This document shows positions 12,501-23,819 of a DNA stretch of 64,000 nt, one piece after another (within the stretch, counting starts at the first letter, position 1; the number at the start of each line of letters is the position of its first letter). Under the pieces are notes generated by a model. That model searched no databases and had not been told where the DNA came from. It saw nothing but the letters and a program-made list of their open reading frames with translations. This DNA comes from Phaffia rhodozyma (Eukaryota; Basidiomycota; Tremellomycetes; Cystofilobasidiales; Mrakiaceae). A program made the position numbers and the translations under genes. Where the stretch lies: NCBI GenBank assembly GCA_014706385.1, contig JACGZH010000004.1, forward strand, positions 1,736,001 to 1,800,000. The letters run 5' to 3'.

Positions 12501-13820
12501 AGTGCGTGAGATGGGCCCGGCTAAAGTTTGAGAACGATTACGGATCAGAGATCAAACAGTTGCTCTACAGTATGCCCAAGGACGCAGTGACTTCGACAGG
12601 TGCGTTGTTCTGGTCTGGCCCAAAGCGAGCGCCCGATGCGCTCGTGTTTGACGCTGAGAACTCGGAACACTTGGCATACGTGATCGCCGCTGCGAACCTG
12701 CACGCGTTCAATTATGGGTTCAAGGGCGAGACAAACCCTACGGTGTTCAAGAAAGTGTTGGCCACGATCGAGGTTCCAGAGTTTGTGCCAAAGCAAGGAC
12801 TCAAGGTTCAGGTGACGGACGCGGAGCCGGTGGAGAATGAGGCGGATGAGGCTGCAGATGCGACGACGATCGCTGCTTCGCTCCCGCCGCCTTCGTCTCT
12901 CGCCGGTTATAGGCTGTCCCCGGTCGAGTTTGAGAAGGATGACGACACGAATTTCCACATCGACTTTATCACCGCTGCGTCCAACCTCCGAGCGGCCAAC
13001 TATGGAATCACCCCGGCCGACAGGCACAAGACTAAGCAGATCGCCGGGAAGATCATCCCTGCCATCGCGACAACGACTGCTTTGGCCACCGGTTTGGTCT
13101 GTCTCGAGCTTTACAAGGTAGGATTTGCATTCGCGTCTCGTATTTCAAGATATATTTTGCTGACAAATGATTTTGTTCGAAACGGAACAGATCATTGATA
13201 AGAAAGACAAGTTGGAGGACTACCAGAACGGTTTCGTCAACCTGGCCTTGCCATTCTTTGGATTCTCCGACCCAATCGCTGCTAGCAAGAACAAGGTAGG
13301 CTTTTTCTCTTTTTCCTGTATTCAAGGTTGAGTGTGAAATTATCTTCTCTTTCCTAACCAGATGTTGGTATATGATTTCTCATGTCTATAAAGTACGGTA
13401 CCACTGAATGGACATTATGGGACCGATTCGAGTTTTTCAACAACCCAACAATGCAGGAGGTTGTCGACTGGTTCAAGACCGAGCACAAGCTTGAGGTCAC
13501 TATGGTCTCCCAAGGGGTGTCTATGTTGTGGTCGGCGTTTACGCCTCCAAAGAAGAGCCAAGAACGGTTGGCCATGAAGATGTCTGACTTGGTAGAGAGT
13601 GTGAGCAAGAAGCCGATTGCGCCTTGGACAAAGAATCTATTGGTTGAGGTCATGCTTAGCGATGAGGATGATGAGGACGTTGAGGTAAGGAGAGGATGTG
13701 TTTACATCTCTTCATGTTTCTCTTTCTTCTTTGATCAATTGTGAACCATCACAGAAAGGACGAGGCTGATGTCCTTTTCTCTCTTTCGCACAGGTTCCTT
13801 TTGTGGTCATACATATCTAG
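9598..13820 (+). CDS. UBA1: Ubiquitin-activating enzyme E1
   Basis: Adenylates ubiquitin with ATP, forms a thioester on its catalytic cysteine and passes ubiquitin to E2 enzymes. About a dozen exons encode roughly 1,010 residues. N-terminus [13 protein letters not shown] joins [19 protein letters not shown], then the inactive adenylation half ([17 protein letters not shown]). The active half has [13 protein letters not shown] (nucleotide loop) and [17 protein letters not shown]. The catalytic Cys lies in [12 protein letters not shown] (codon 12284-12286). The C-terminal ubiquitin-fold domain starts about [11 protein letters not shown], and the protein ends [11 protein letters not shown] before TAG. 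The first three exons are tiny; I joined them through QL/YVLGHEA/MKRM, which restores the family sequence. The gene is complete and essential in yeast. It shares a 297-bp divergent promoter with LCL2. Confidence 0.97.
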
Positions 13821-14447
13821 ACGGCCGAACTTTTTGTCTTTGTTTTAGCCCTCTCGCCCGTTTCCAATTTCGAAAAGCTTGTATGAATGATTGCTTCTTT
13901 TCTCTATAGACACCAGGCTTTCGGAATAAGAAGGATTCTGAGCCGACCCGCAGTCGATTGTTGGTCGGGAACGACTGGGGTGGCGACTGCGCCCGGAGTC
14001 GGCTCCCTCCTTTTCTCTTTCTCTTTTTTATAACACTTTTCTCTCTACTCCTCGTCTGAACGCGTCGCTCATCTGCTCCTTCGCTTCTGCTCATGGTGCT
14101 TGCTGTGTTTTGAACAGACTCGCCCGATGATACTGATGCTTTGTTGATCACGCCTCGTGCTGACGCTCTTTTCACTGACGAATGGACTATTTTCTAAATT
14201 TGTTTCCTGAATTCTTCCCTCTTTGACTGCGGGTTTTTTTTCTCTGTTTCTGCTCTTTCTTATTCTTCGAGCAATTCATGATGGTTATTGCTCACCCTCT
14301 CTTTCTTGTTCTTACGAGATCTCTTTCAAAAGGAAAGGAAGACTGTGGGAAAAGAAAAAGAAGTACTCGGATGGGACTGTCCAATTCAGACCTCTCCTCT
14401 TCCTCCCTTCTTCAACCTGAACACTCACTCACTCACTCACCTCTCGA
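13821..14447. other. Intergenic: UBA1 3' end and leader of C2H2 gene
   Basis: About 630 bp, strongly T/C-rich. It probably holds the UBA1 3'UTR and then a long pyrimidine-rich leader ending in CTCACTCACTCAC. No further gene seen. Confidence 0.5.
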
Positions 14448-16721
14448 ATGATGGACAGAGGAATCCATATGGACGGCTCTTGGTCTGCAGGCTCACAGCC
14501 CATGTACAACAACACCAGTGACAACATTACCTCAATCACTAACGATACTACCAGTGTCCCCACAGCCAATACTAGTGTCAACATCAACACCAATGCCAAC
14601 ATCAACACTAATGCTGATGCCAACAATGCTTCTAACGACATCGAGCCCCCTTCGTTATCGACATCTTCCTCGAGACAGATGGACGATCCAACGGACCGAT
14701 ATAACGTACCTTTTCTGGCCCTGGCACCTCGGACGTCCCGTCGGTCGTTGAACAACTCATCGGAAACCGTCTACGCCATCGCCGCCTACCTGAATGGACA
14801 GGCAGACGTCGTGTTTGACTCCAACCTGGTCGCTAGCCATTACCGGACGGCGGTCGAGAACTCGTTTGGAGGGAGCCAACAGTCGGTTGGATCTGGCAAT
14901 TCCGGTCTACCGCCAGGTGTTCCAAACACTCAATCGATCCTCCCGTTGGCCCAATCAATAGAGTACATCATTCGTCATCCCCCACCGCCATCGGCTCATG
15001 CCTCCTCGTCCTCCAGCGGCCCTTCTTACCCACAATCCCAGTTGTCGGTCGAGATGAGCAGAACAAACACTCTGCCGATGAACTATTCCCATCAAATCAA
15101 CGATCAACAGCTTTCTGCCAGGTCCAGAGCTGATGTCGAGCATGGTCGATTCGATCACAATAATCGACAGACGGGTTCGTATCCTACATACTACGAACCG
15201 ACCATAGGATCCTATTCTACAATCGCTACCGACCCCCTCCTTCAGCCTCAATCTCATCCGCAGCCTCCCATCGCCATCGGTCAACCCACCTGGCCGTTCC
15301 CTTCGTCCGGTCTACCTGCTCATCAACAACAGAGACACGCGCTCTACCAGTCTTCCGGCCAATCGCGTTCTCAGCCGGATTATCCAAACGTATTCTCCCA
15401 AACGTTCCCGTTCCAGCCCAACTACACTGTTGGATCCTCCGGGCAAGGTCTTGACCCCCTGTCGACTGAAAACTCCAACGCCAGCGGCCAATACGGCCAC
15501 CACCATCACTCAGGGTTCGATCCGAGCTCGACCAACAATGCGGGCCTTTCTAATGGGCTTTTGCGGAAAAAAGGGATGTTATCCGGGCCAGCACTTGCAG
15601 CTCGCTCCCGATTGGTTTCCGATTCTCTTGGCAGGGTCTCCTCGTCGTCGGATGCAGTAACAGGCAAGGTGGTGGACAGAAGACGGAGTGAGGGATGGAC
15701 CGATCCGGGAGGATCACCGGTGATGCCTCTGGTCTCGATTGGAGAAAGCTCTAATATGTACGTCCAGAAGTCTCGTTCTGTTGTTTCTTTGTAGACTAAG
15801 GAGAACAGAGAGATTTTTTATCTTCTTTATATCGCCTTGCAAGACGAAATACTCAACTCATGACATCCCCCTTATTCTTCTTCTCTTCCCTCGCCTGGTT
15901 CAAGCTCGACTCCACAAAGTTCACCTCAACAAGGTCGCCGGAAGAGTCGAAAGTCTAGTACGAGTTTACCGGTCCCATCAACGGGGACCTATGTCGGTCG
16001 AGTGGAAGAAATGATTCCCTGGAACATCGAGGTCACCGCTAGGGATCCTAGAAAGACCCATGTCTGCCCGGTCTGCAGAAGAGGCTTTGCCAGGAGGTTT
16101 AACCTCAAAGTTCGTAACCCTCCTCCTCTTTTTTTCCTCTCTTTCTTCTCTGCTCCTTTGTGCCTATAACCAGGAAGAAAGACTCACCTTCGTGAGACAC
16201 ACGGCGCGAACGGAACCAAACAGGCACATATGTCGACACACGACCCAATGAGACCAAAACCGTTCAAATGTCAATCTTGTGATAAAAGGTTTTCAAGAGG
16301 ACACGATCTTGATCGACATCAACAGAGCATTCATGGTTGGTTCCCTTTCTTTCATATTTTCGTTATCTTCCAGTTCCATGCCTCTCTTTGGCTTTTGAAA
16401 GAAAAAATTTGTCTATCAGCGTTTTTTTCCCGACCTTGGGACGAGAGAAATGAAAGCGATAAACAGAAACAAGCTGACTTGAACTGAACTTGATATCTCG
16501 ACCTATTAGCAGATACCATCAAAGTAGAACCTTCCGAACACGTCAATCTCCAATCATCTACCTCTGCATCAACATCGACATCAACCGTCGGCCAATCTTC
16601 CCAACCTCAACCTCAATCTCAATCGTCTTCTCCATCCTCTCTGTCTTCTTCTGAACGGTCTCAAGGTCAAACCCGACCAGAAGCACAAGACCATGGACAA
16701 GGAAAGAGACTCAAGACTTGA
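14448..16721 (+). CDS. C2H2 zinc-finger transcription factor (two fingers)
   Basis: A long first exon (MMDRGIHMDGSWSAG...) is rich in Asn, Thr, Ser, Gln and Pro, as in fungal activation regions. It is spliced from ESSN to STPQSSPQQGRRKSRKSS. Two C-terminal fingers follow, each C-x2-C-x12-H-x4-H: HVCPVCRRGFARRFNLK, joined across an intron to THLRETH, and FKCQSCDKRFSRGHDLDRH with QQSIH. The RRFNLK.H and RGHDL.RH signature resembles the first two fingers of Swi5/Ace2-type regulators, but there is no third finger. The last exon adds a Ser/Gln-rich tail ending GKRLKT. Nuclear DNA binding is expected; targets are unknown. A second ATG directly follows the first. Confidence 0.85.
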
Positions 16722-17238
16722 TACGGCTGGTCCGTCAGGAACAGAAGCAGGAATGGAAACAACCTAAACCGTAAACAACCTAAAACGAAACGATGTGGCC
16801 TTACTCTTCCTTCTTCTTCTTCTTCTTCAGATGTTTATCTAGTTTTGCCCTTCCGTCCTCTTTCATTCGACTTTTCATCTCTTTCCTTGGTTTTTGTTTT
16901 TTGTTTTTCTTTCCTTTTTCCTTTTCCCTTTCTTTCTTTGCCTCTATGAAAAGGAAACATTGTTGTTATCTGTTTGTGAGCTTATTTATGGACGATCAGA
17001 AGTTGATATAAAAATAGATGTCTTTTCTTTATTAATTTTTCTCCTTATACTCAGCTCAAGAGAAGAAAAATGTATTCTTTTTTTTTAAATCTCTAAAATA
17101 AAGAAAATGTGGAGTTAAGAGAAACGGCAGACAGTGAAATCGTTGTGATGGAGCAATCAGAGTGAGACAGAAACATGGATAAAAGAAGGGAATAAAAGTG
17201 AGAGAGATGATGAACCGAGCGGACTTCCATCAGTCTAT
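16722..17238. other. Convergent intergenic region
   Basis: 517 bp between the C2H2 gene stop and the VMA4 stop. Long T-rich tracts at about 16800-16930 on the + strand suit a polyadenylation region. I see no gene. Confidence 0.5.
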
Positions 17239-18935
17239 CTAAGTGTAGAATTTCCGGTTCTGTCATTCAGAACAAATACATGATCCAATCAAGTCAAGAA
17301 AAATAAAGTCAGACATCCTAGACTTGATATCAGGGAGAGAAGGAGAAGGAAAAAGAGAGTGGGAGAGATCTGACCTCGTTCAAGCCAAAGAGATCTGCCC
17401 TAATCTCAGGAAGCATCTTTTTTTTTGAGGGAGGAGAGATTTATTCGGTGAGCGCAAGACAACAGAGAAGAAATAACGTCAGTAAGTGTTTCTTGATTCC
17501 AAGTGGATTGAGAAGAGATAATGAAGTAGAGGAGTCTCAAAGCAAGAAATTTCGGAACCATCTTGGTCTCCTCTCCGTAGAAAGAGATTATAAAAAATTA
17601 AAAAAAAGCACCTTGTCTTCCAACAAAGCCAATCGCTCATCCACCGTGTTATTGACCATGATTCGGTTTCCCGCTCCGTTCAACTTGACACCTCCAGCAC
17701 TCTCGGTCGGAAGTTCCTCATCCTCATCTACGTTAACCTCGGTTGTTCGGCCAGAGATCTCGGTGTATTGCTTTGAAGCTGCCTCGGCTGCCTTCTTGGC
17801 CATCTCTCGATCTTTTGCTCGGACCACCAAAGTGCACGAGGGGGAGAGCACCAGGAGCAATCCCTATGTGTTTGCGAGTGAGAAAGAAAGATATCGTAAA
17901 GCCCAAACCGGGAATGAAATGGAAAGAAAGCGATAAAGCCAGACGTCAGAATAGAACCAATATGAAGGATAGAATGTTAAAGCAGATGAACAAAGAGGCG
18001 AACCTGCAGAATCAAGTTCTCCATCAACTGGGCGTACTTGCCCTCATCGTTTGCCAGGTCGGTGATCTTTCCTCGGGCGTCTTCAAAAAGATCCGAAAGG
18101 AACTGCTCTCGAGCTCTTAAGATTTTGAGTCGGGACGTGTTCAAAGCAGTGGATTGGGCACTTTTTTTCAGTTTCCCATCAGAAAATAGACGGCTTGTCA
18201 GTTAAACGTGAAGGCTGGAGATCGGTATATCGACAAGAGGCTGTGACTGGGAGCAAAGATGGAACATACATCTTCTGTCCGACCTCGGCTTGCTTTCGCT
18301 TCTTCTCGTACAGAGCGTCGATGGCAAGAGACTCCTGTCGAACGATCTTTGCCTATAACCAACCCGTCCGTCGATAAGGTTTTTTTGGGGGGAGGGTGAT
18401 TTTTGTTCCAATGTGATATAAGAATTATCATCAGTTCCTGATTGATCATGACCATCTACAATAATTCCATTTTCCATTGACGGTCCTATCCGAGCGAAGA
18501 TGAAACAGGACAGGTGTCTGAAATCAAAGGAGGAGAAAGCATATAAAGACATACCTTCTCAATAGCAAACTCTTCGTCGGCCTTGACTTGAAGCTCTCTG
18601 GCCTTCTCCTTGGCTTCTTGAGAAATGAACGAGACCTATTACACGTTCCATCACCACCGGCCGAAACAAAACGTCACACCCAAGCCGACCCAGACGGAAG
18701 CCAACCCGGGAGGGAGGAGCCAAAAGAAGCGTCAAATACAGATCGTTGGTCAGACACATGTATACACGGACACCATTTGATTGTAAGAGATATGGATAGA
18801 TAACAGAGGCTGAAACGATAGCTCTCTGTGAGATTGAAGGAAAGAAGGAAGAGAGAAAGAGAAATCGGGAACGCTTACCATCTTGTTCATCTCGCTGAGG
18901 ACCTCCTGGTCATTCAAAGGTCGTGGGGCAGACAT
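17239..18935 (-). CDS. VMA4: V-type proton ATPase subunit E
   Basis: Peripheral-stalk subunit of the vacuolar H+-ATPase V1 sector, which pairs with subunit G and holds the catalytic head to the membrane sector. Starts MSAPRPLNDQEVLSEMNKM. Later exons read AKEKARELQVKADEEFAIEK, AKIVRQESLAIDALYEKK, then RLKILRAREQFLSDLFEDAR and a C-terminal domain with CTLVVRAKDREMAKKA. The reading frame ends LPEIRADLFGLNE. A final intron skips to a tiny last exon, NRKFYT plus stop, at 17239-17259. This restores the conserved fungal ending (LFG..NRKF.T), and without that exon the protein would run on into nonsense. Five or more introns in all. Confidence 0.93.
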
Positions 18936-19748
18936 GGCCGATCGTGTGTGTATGTATACTTCTGCGTAGGTGTATGCTCTGTATCAGAGACAAGAACGAA
19001 AAGCAAAGGAGAGCTTGTAGGTGAAGGATGAACGATACTCTTTCGGCTGAGAAACATCGATGGAGAGGAGATGAGAGATTGCATCTGGAAGGATGTGGTT
19101 ACGGTTTTCTGGTTATGGTTGATAGTGTAACCACTCCCTCTCGTTTGCCTTGTACTGATAGTGACTACGTTTGGTTCTCTGTGTGCTCATCCTATGAATG
19201 CTTTGTCTATGTCTCATTACTGTATTCGAACATCTCTTGCTCCGGCTGCTTTTCACACACTGGGTTCAAAGAAAGAGTCGGCCAAAATAGCAGGTTCGAT
19301 CAACGAAGAGCGCAATGAGGGAGCATGAAGGCGTGTATACGGATTCTCTCTCGAACGTGTCAGGTTGCGCTCAGCAAATGCTACAATCACTGCCAGAGGT
19401 GTGTATTGTTAACATGCATGTCCTTTGTGTTTGAGCCTGTTCCATACTCGGTGCTTGCACTTTGTTCAATCAGGGTGATAGTTCTTTCGGGAGTCAAGAT
19501 GCGTAGATTGAGGCTGGCAGGAGTTGAATGGCTGTATATCGACCTTCAAGAGGCTTACGGCAACATGATGATCTAGGCGGTAGCAGCAGACGGACGAGCC
19601 TGTCAGTTGTATCTGTTAGCAGATGATGGTGACACTGAAACAGGTGATGTGACTGTCCTGTTCGCCTCAAAGTAGGTCATGAAAGATGGTAGAAAACTGA
19701 ACGATTGATCCAAAAAAAGCCATATTAGACATGAAGCCATTCGACCGC
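18936..19748. other. Intergenic: VMA4 promoter and RPS6 3' region
   Basis: 813 bp between two minus-strand genes. Small ORFs on the + strand here lack family features, and I see no structured RNA. Confidence 0.5.
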
Positions 19749-21162
19749 TTAAGCAGAGGCGGCAGCAGCCTTCTTGGCCTTGTGGGCAACTCGGATGGCC
19801 TTGTTGGCAGCGGCCTTCTCGGCAACTCGCTTGGCAACAATGGTGTTGTACTCGGCAACCTGCTCCTTCTGGACCTCGGTCTTTCGCTTCTTGATCGACC
19901 TGAGGTGTCTTCGTCGCTGGAGTCGGAGGGGGGTGACGAGTCGCTGGATGGAAGGACTGCAGGGCAGAACGGCAGAGAAAATAGAACACAGAAAGATTAA
20001 GCGTCAGAAAATAGAAAGCAAGGTAACGAGAGATCAAGAAAGGCTCAAGCACTCACGCCTTGGTGTAGGGCTTAGCTCCCTCCTTCTTGGAGACGACCTC
20101 TCGTCGGACAACGAACTTCCTGACGTCGTCCTCCTTGGTAAGGTTGAAGAATCGTCGGATCTTGGTGGCTCGCTTGGGACCGAGTCGCTTGGGGAGGACC
20201 TCGGTGGTAAGACCCTCGATGTCCTGCTCTCCCTGCTTGACGATGACCAAAGAGAGGACGGCAATGTCGTTTCCGACGATGCATCCTCGAACAGACTTTC
20301 TCTTCCTCTCTCCGGTTCGTCGGGTCCTGTAGCAGGAGTGACCGTCGGCGAGGAGGAGTCGGACTCGGTGGGGAAGGAGGACTCCCTGCTTCATAGGGAA
20401 ACCCTGCTTGTCGTTTCCACCAGTGATCCTCAAGACGTATCCCTTCCACTCATCACCAATGCTATTCCATCATGACACCCAGGGAAAGAGAAAGAAAAAA
20501 CAAGGAAGGACAGGGATTTGGAGGGAGAAGGACAACAAGGGCGGGAGATTTGGATGTTTTGGTTTGTTGGTTTTTGAGAATGTTGTCGAAGAAGAGGATT
20601 ACAGTTGTTGGAGCAAGATGTCGTTGGCGATAGAAAACACGGATGAGTTTTAGAGCAGGCGGGAAAGATTATGGGCGTATATCCAACGGTTTTTTTAATG
20701 AAGGAGACAGTTGGCGAATCGATCACGGAGGGAGAGAGTAGAAGCACAAAGGGCAAAGATTAAGCGTTTCTCAACTTTTCGTCGGAAACTCGAGACAGAG
20801 ACGTACGAATCGGCTGAGACCTCCTGGGACATCCTCTTGTCGTAGAAGACTCGGACTCGTCGCTCGTCATCTGAGTGGGTAGGAAGAAAGATTTGTACAG
20901 AGTCAATCTTTCTGTGTGACTCTTTGAATATCCCCCTTCTCCTTCAAAGATCTACAACACTCCGTCCGACCGGCTGGATTTTTCTCATCTTTTCTCTTGT
21001 GTAAACGCTTTCAAAAACTAACCAATGTCGAGGAGCTTCTGGGCCCCGGTGGCGGGGTTGGCGACTGTAGACAGAACGGAAAGAGAGTACTGTTGAGCGG
21101 GTGGGAAACCTAAGAGTGTCCTAATCCGGAGAGGTCTGTTGCTGCTTACTGTTAAGCTTCAT
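19749..21162 (-). CDS. RPS6: 40S ribosomal protein S6 (eS6)
   Basis: Small-subunit ribosomal protein, target of TOR/S6-kinase signalling in many eukaryotes. Exon 1 encodes only MKLN. The next exons read [50 protein letters not shown], then [21 protein letters not shown] and [19 protein letters not shown]. The C-terminal tail ends in Ala/Lys-rich [12 protein letters not shown]. Four introns; the third (20462-20806, 345 nt) is much longer than its neighbours. The family's C-terminal phosphorylatable Ser cluster appears weak, with a single Ser near the end. Confidence 0.97.
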
Positions 21163-22754
21163 GGTCGAATCAAAAGATAGCCTGGAGGTCAAACGTCAAA
21201 AGAAACAAGCTGGACGTAAGTCTGTGTATTCTTTTGTAGGTCATTTTCCCCTGCTTCCACTGCTTCGGCCGTCTTTTTTTTTTCTCAATTTCTCAATTCT
21301 TCTCCTCTTGCTCTCTGGGACGTATATCCCTGTCTGTATGTGCACCATACATCCCATCACTTTTCAGCAAAACGAACTCACTTTCTTCAACTGATCTTGA
21401 AGTTGCTAACGGCTTGGGCGGCTGGACAAGAAAAAAGCGATCTTCCACCCGAGCTTCAGACGCGACCTTCTGGCCGAGAGGCCCGTGCGGCAAAAGTCAG
21501 ATGGCGCGGGATGACTTCCGAAAATGAATGATTGATGATTATCTTGTTTACATAAGTACATGTTCGGCCGGCTCTAACTCTAACCCTAGGCAGTAACCAA
21601 TTTACCGCACTTGGAACGCCGATGTAATGATACAGGCTTCGCAACCAAGGCAGACCGGAACGTTAAAGGTTCTCTGAATAGAAGGTTTCTCCAAGCTGAA
21701 CCCTCTGTTGAGATCTCCTATCCAAAAAGGCGAGAGAGCCTCCCCGTTTTATATCGGGACCTCTCGCGCATTTGATCTGCGACTGGATAGATACATATGA
21801 TAAAATCATAGAGCCTCACGATCACGAGAACCAAAGAGAGTGAAGCATGAACCATGCGAAACAGAGCATGATGTCAACGGAAGGATAAGCATTCGAGGTT
21901 GAAGGAAAGAACAGCTAGCGGTGGTAATACAGGATCCCGAACACGTGGTGTTGAACCCACATCCCTGACAATGAGTTGTTTTTTTGTCTTTTTGACGATC
22001 TCACAAGCGAAAAACCACAGAGTCGTACTGTCGTTGTACAGTACCTTTACGATGTGACATAAACCCCATACATTCAAGAGTACCTGACGGCCGGCTCATC
22101 CTTAATACACTCACGAAACTCCCAGCCGGATATCTTAGTGTAGCAATGGCCTTGAATGCAACTGAGAGGCTCATCACTTTTCAACATGGACAACTCACAG
22201 GGAGCAAACGGGAAGACCCAGAGAATCCCTCTGAGCTCGAAGCAACGGACTCGGCATGCTGACCATCGAGCTGGCAGTTTGAGTTTTGATCCTCTACTTC
22301 ACATAGACGGATTTCGCGTACAGAGTTCGTATTTTGGATATTCCAGGCATCGTGCATGTGCCTTGGCTTCACCCATCATCCACGGTTTTTTGTCTATAAC
22401 GGATCCGGACGATACGCTTCCGCTTTGCTCTTTGCTATCGAGCAATCCTTTGCCAGTGCTGACGGTGGATGGAGCGACTAAGATTAGAGTAGACTGTTGT
22501 TACAGGCTAGGTGACTAACGACCAGTTGAAATGAAGTGCTTGGCTGAAGACAAGAGAGGTTGACCCGTTGTGCCGGACTAGACCAGGATGTCGATCCACT
22601 TCACCGGATATATTCATCAGATGTGGTCCTACCTCATCGACTTGGTCACAACCTCGCCTCGATATTCTAACAGACGATTCAAGTCTTTCGGCGCCTTCTG
22701 GATGACAGCCTGTTCTCGCTTCAACCCAACTTACATCGGACTCCCGATTTGAGC
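21163..22754. other. Intergenic: RPS6 promoter and left flank of element copy 1
   Basis: 1.6 kb without a gene I can support. The first part upstream of RPS6 is pyrimidine-rich. A 120-residue ORF at 22156-22518 (+) has no recognisable features. Confidence 0.5.
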
Positions 22755-22894
22755 TTCTGCTTCCCCTGACCCAAAACGCTCGGCTGGATGTCTCGTTATC
22801 CCTGAAACATATCATGACTGACTCGATTCTTGCTGATCCCAGTCTGTCTCGTTCATAGACTTTATCACTCATCGAATCCAATCTCCAATAGACT

Positions 22895-23754
22895 TTACAA
22901 TTCAGGCTCAAGACATTTCGCTGTGGTCTTCTGTCGGATAGACCGCCACCAAGGTGACTCACGCAGCTGCTCATCCAACCTACGTAGGAAAAGTGAGAAA
23001 AAGACAGCCGCCAAGTCAGTAGAAGGAATGAAGCGACCTGGACGTACTCTTCTCTCTGCCGTCTCTCCCTAGTCCGTTCCTCTTCTTCCTCCCTGTACTT
23101 GATCGACATCAAGTGCATCTCTCGCCCTTTCTCTTTCAGCATCACACTGGCCGAATCCGCCTCCGACTTTGCGTCGGCTGCACCCAAAAAGTCACGTATC
23201 TCTCTCAACTGCGTCTCTTCGACCCTCCATCCCTTCTCCTCGTCCAGCAACTGCTTGATCTGTACACAAGCTACCAGTCTGGTCAGTCGTTGTCCCTCTG
23301 TCCATTTTCCATCCAGCTCATCTGACGTCATATGTTTCTCCATCCATCCCATCTCACTCCACAGTCTCTTTCGCTCCAATGTCTCCTGCTTCAGAGCCTC
23401 CAGACTCAGCCGCATGGGAGTCTCTAAGATCGTCCTGTCCCGCACGACTGCAATCCCTTGCCGTCGCACGACCGGATCCGACGTTCGTTGGGCAGCCCTC
23501 TCTGCGAAAGTCTTTATCCGACAAGATATTCCCTCGTAGATCTTCTGCCGTGCGACTATGGCCGTCCTCTGATAGACCGCATTGTATATTTCATTGCGTC
23601 CCACTATGGCCGATACTTTACCTGCAGCTTCCGTGACGACTGCATCTATATCTGCCGCTACCTGTTGTCGGTCGGCTAGCTTTGCAGCCGCCATCGGTTG
23701 TTGGACCCCGGAATACTTTTGCGCCTGAGACTGCTTTTTTAGTTCCCTCCGCAT
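22895..23754 (-). CDS. Element gene 2: charged helical protein, unknown function (copy 1)
   Basis: Two exons (23754-23048 and 22979-22895) give about 263 residues, identical as far as compared to the copy at 52881-53740. The protein is rich in Arg, Glu, Lys and Ala, with heptad-like stretches (MRRELKKQSQAQK; KYREEEEERTRERRQREE). The intron GTACGT..CTACGTAG contains a CTGAC branch-like motif, and splicing restores an open frame EELDEQLRESPWW to a TAA stop. I do not recognise a family. The frame is open upstream of the ATG and overlaps the end of element gene 1 in the -1 frame with coiled-coil-like sequence, so the two genes might be expressed as one protein. Confidence 0.6.
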
Positions 23755-23819
23755 CCTCTCTACCTCAAGATTCCATTTATCTGCCTTCAGCCTCCACTCC
23801 TCCGCCTTCTGCTCCGCCT

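Noticed and set aside
11332..13325. Long minus-strand ORFs across UBA1
   Set aside because: Antisense shadows of a well-supported coding frame.
20462..20806. Long RPS6 intron as a snoRNA host
   Set aside because: No paired C (RUGAUGA) and D (CUGA) boxes or H/ACA hairpins that I could support.
21957..21972. 16-bp match CACATCCCTGACAATG shared with about 50306
   Set aside because: It lies at non-equivalent positions relative to the two element copies, and one 16-mer match in 64 kb is possible by chance.
21921..21985. tRNA-like segment with GGTTCAACACC (minus strand)
   Set aside because: The B-box is imperfect. The T-arm folds only as 4 bp with an 8-nt loop, and I could not build an acceptor stem or anticodon arm.
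22507..22894. Extension of element gene 2 frame through the flank of copy 1 (ORF to 22507)
   Set aside because: It reads through the intron and past the element boundary. Copy 2 ends differently, and splicing gives a stop at 22895.
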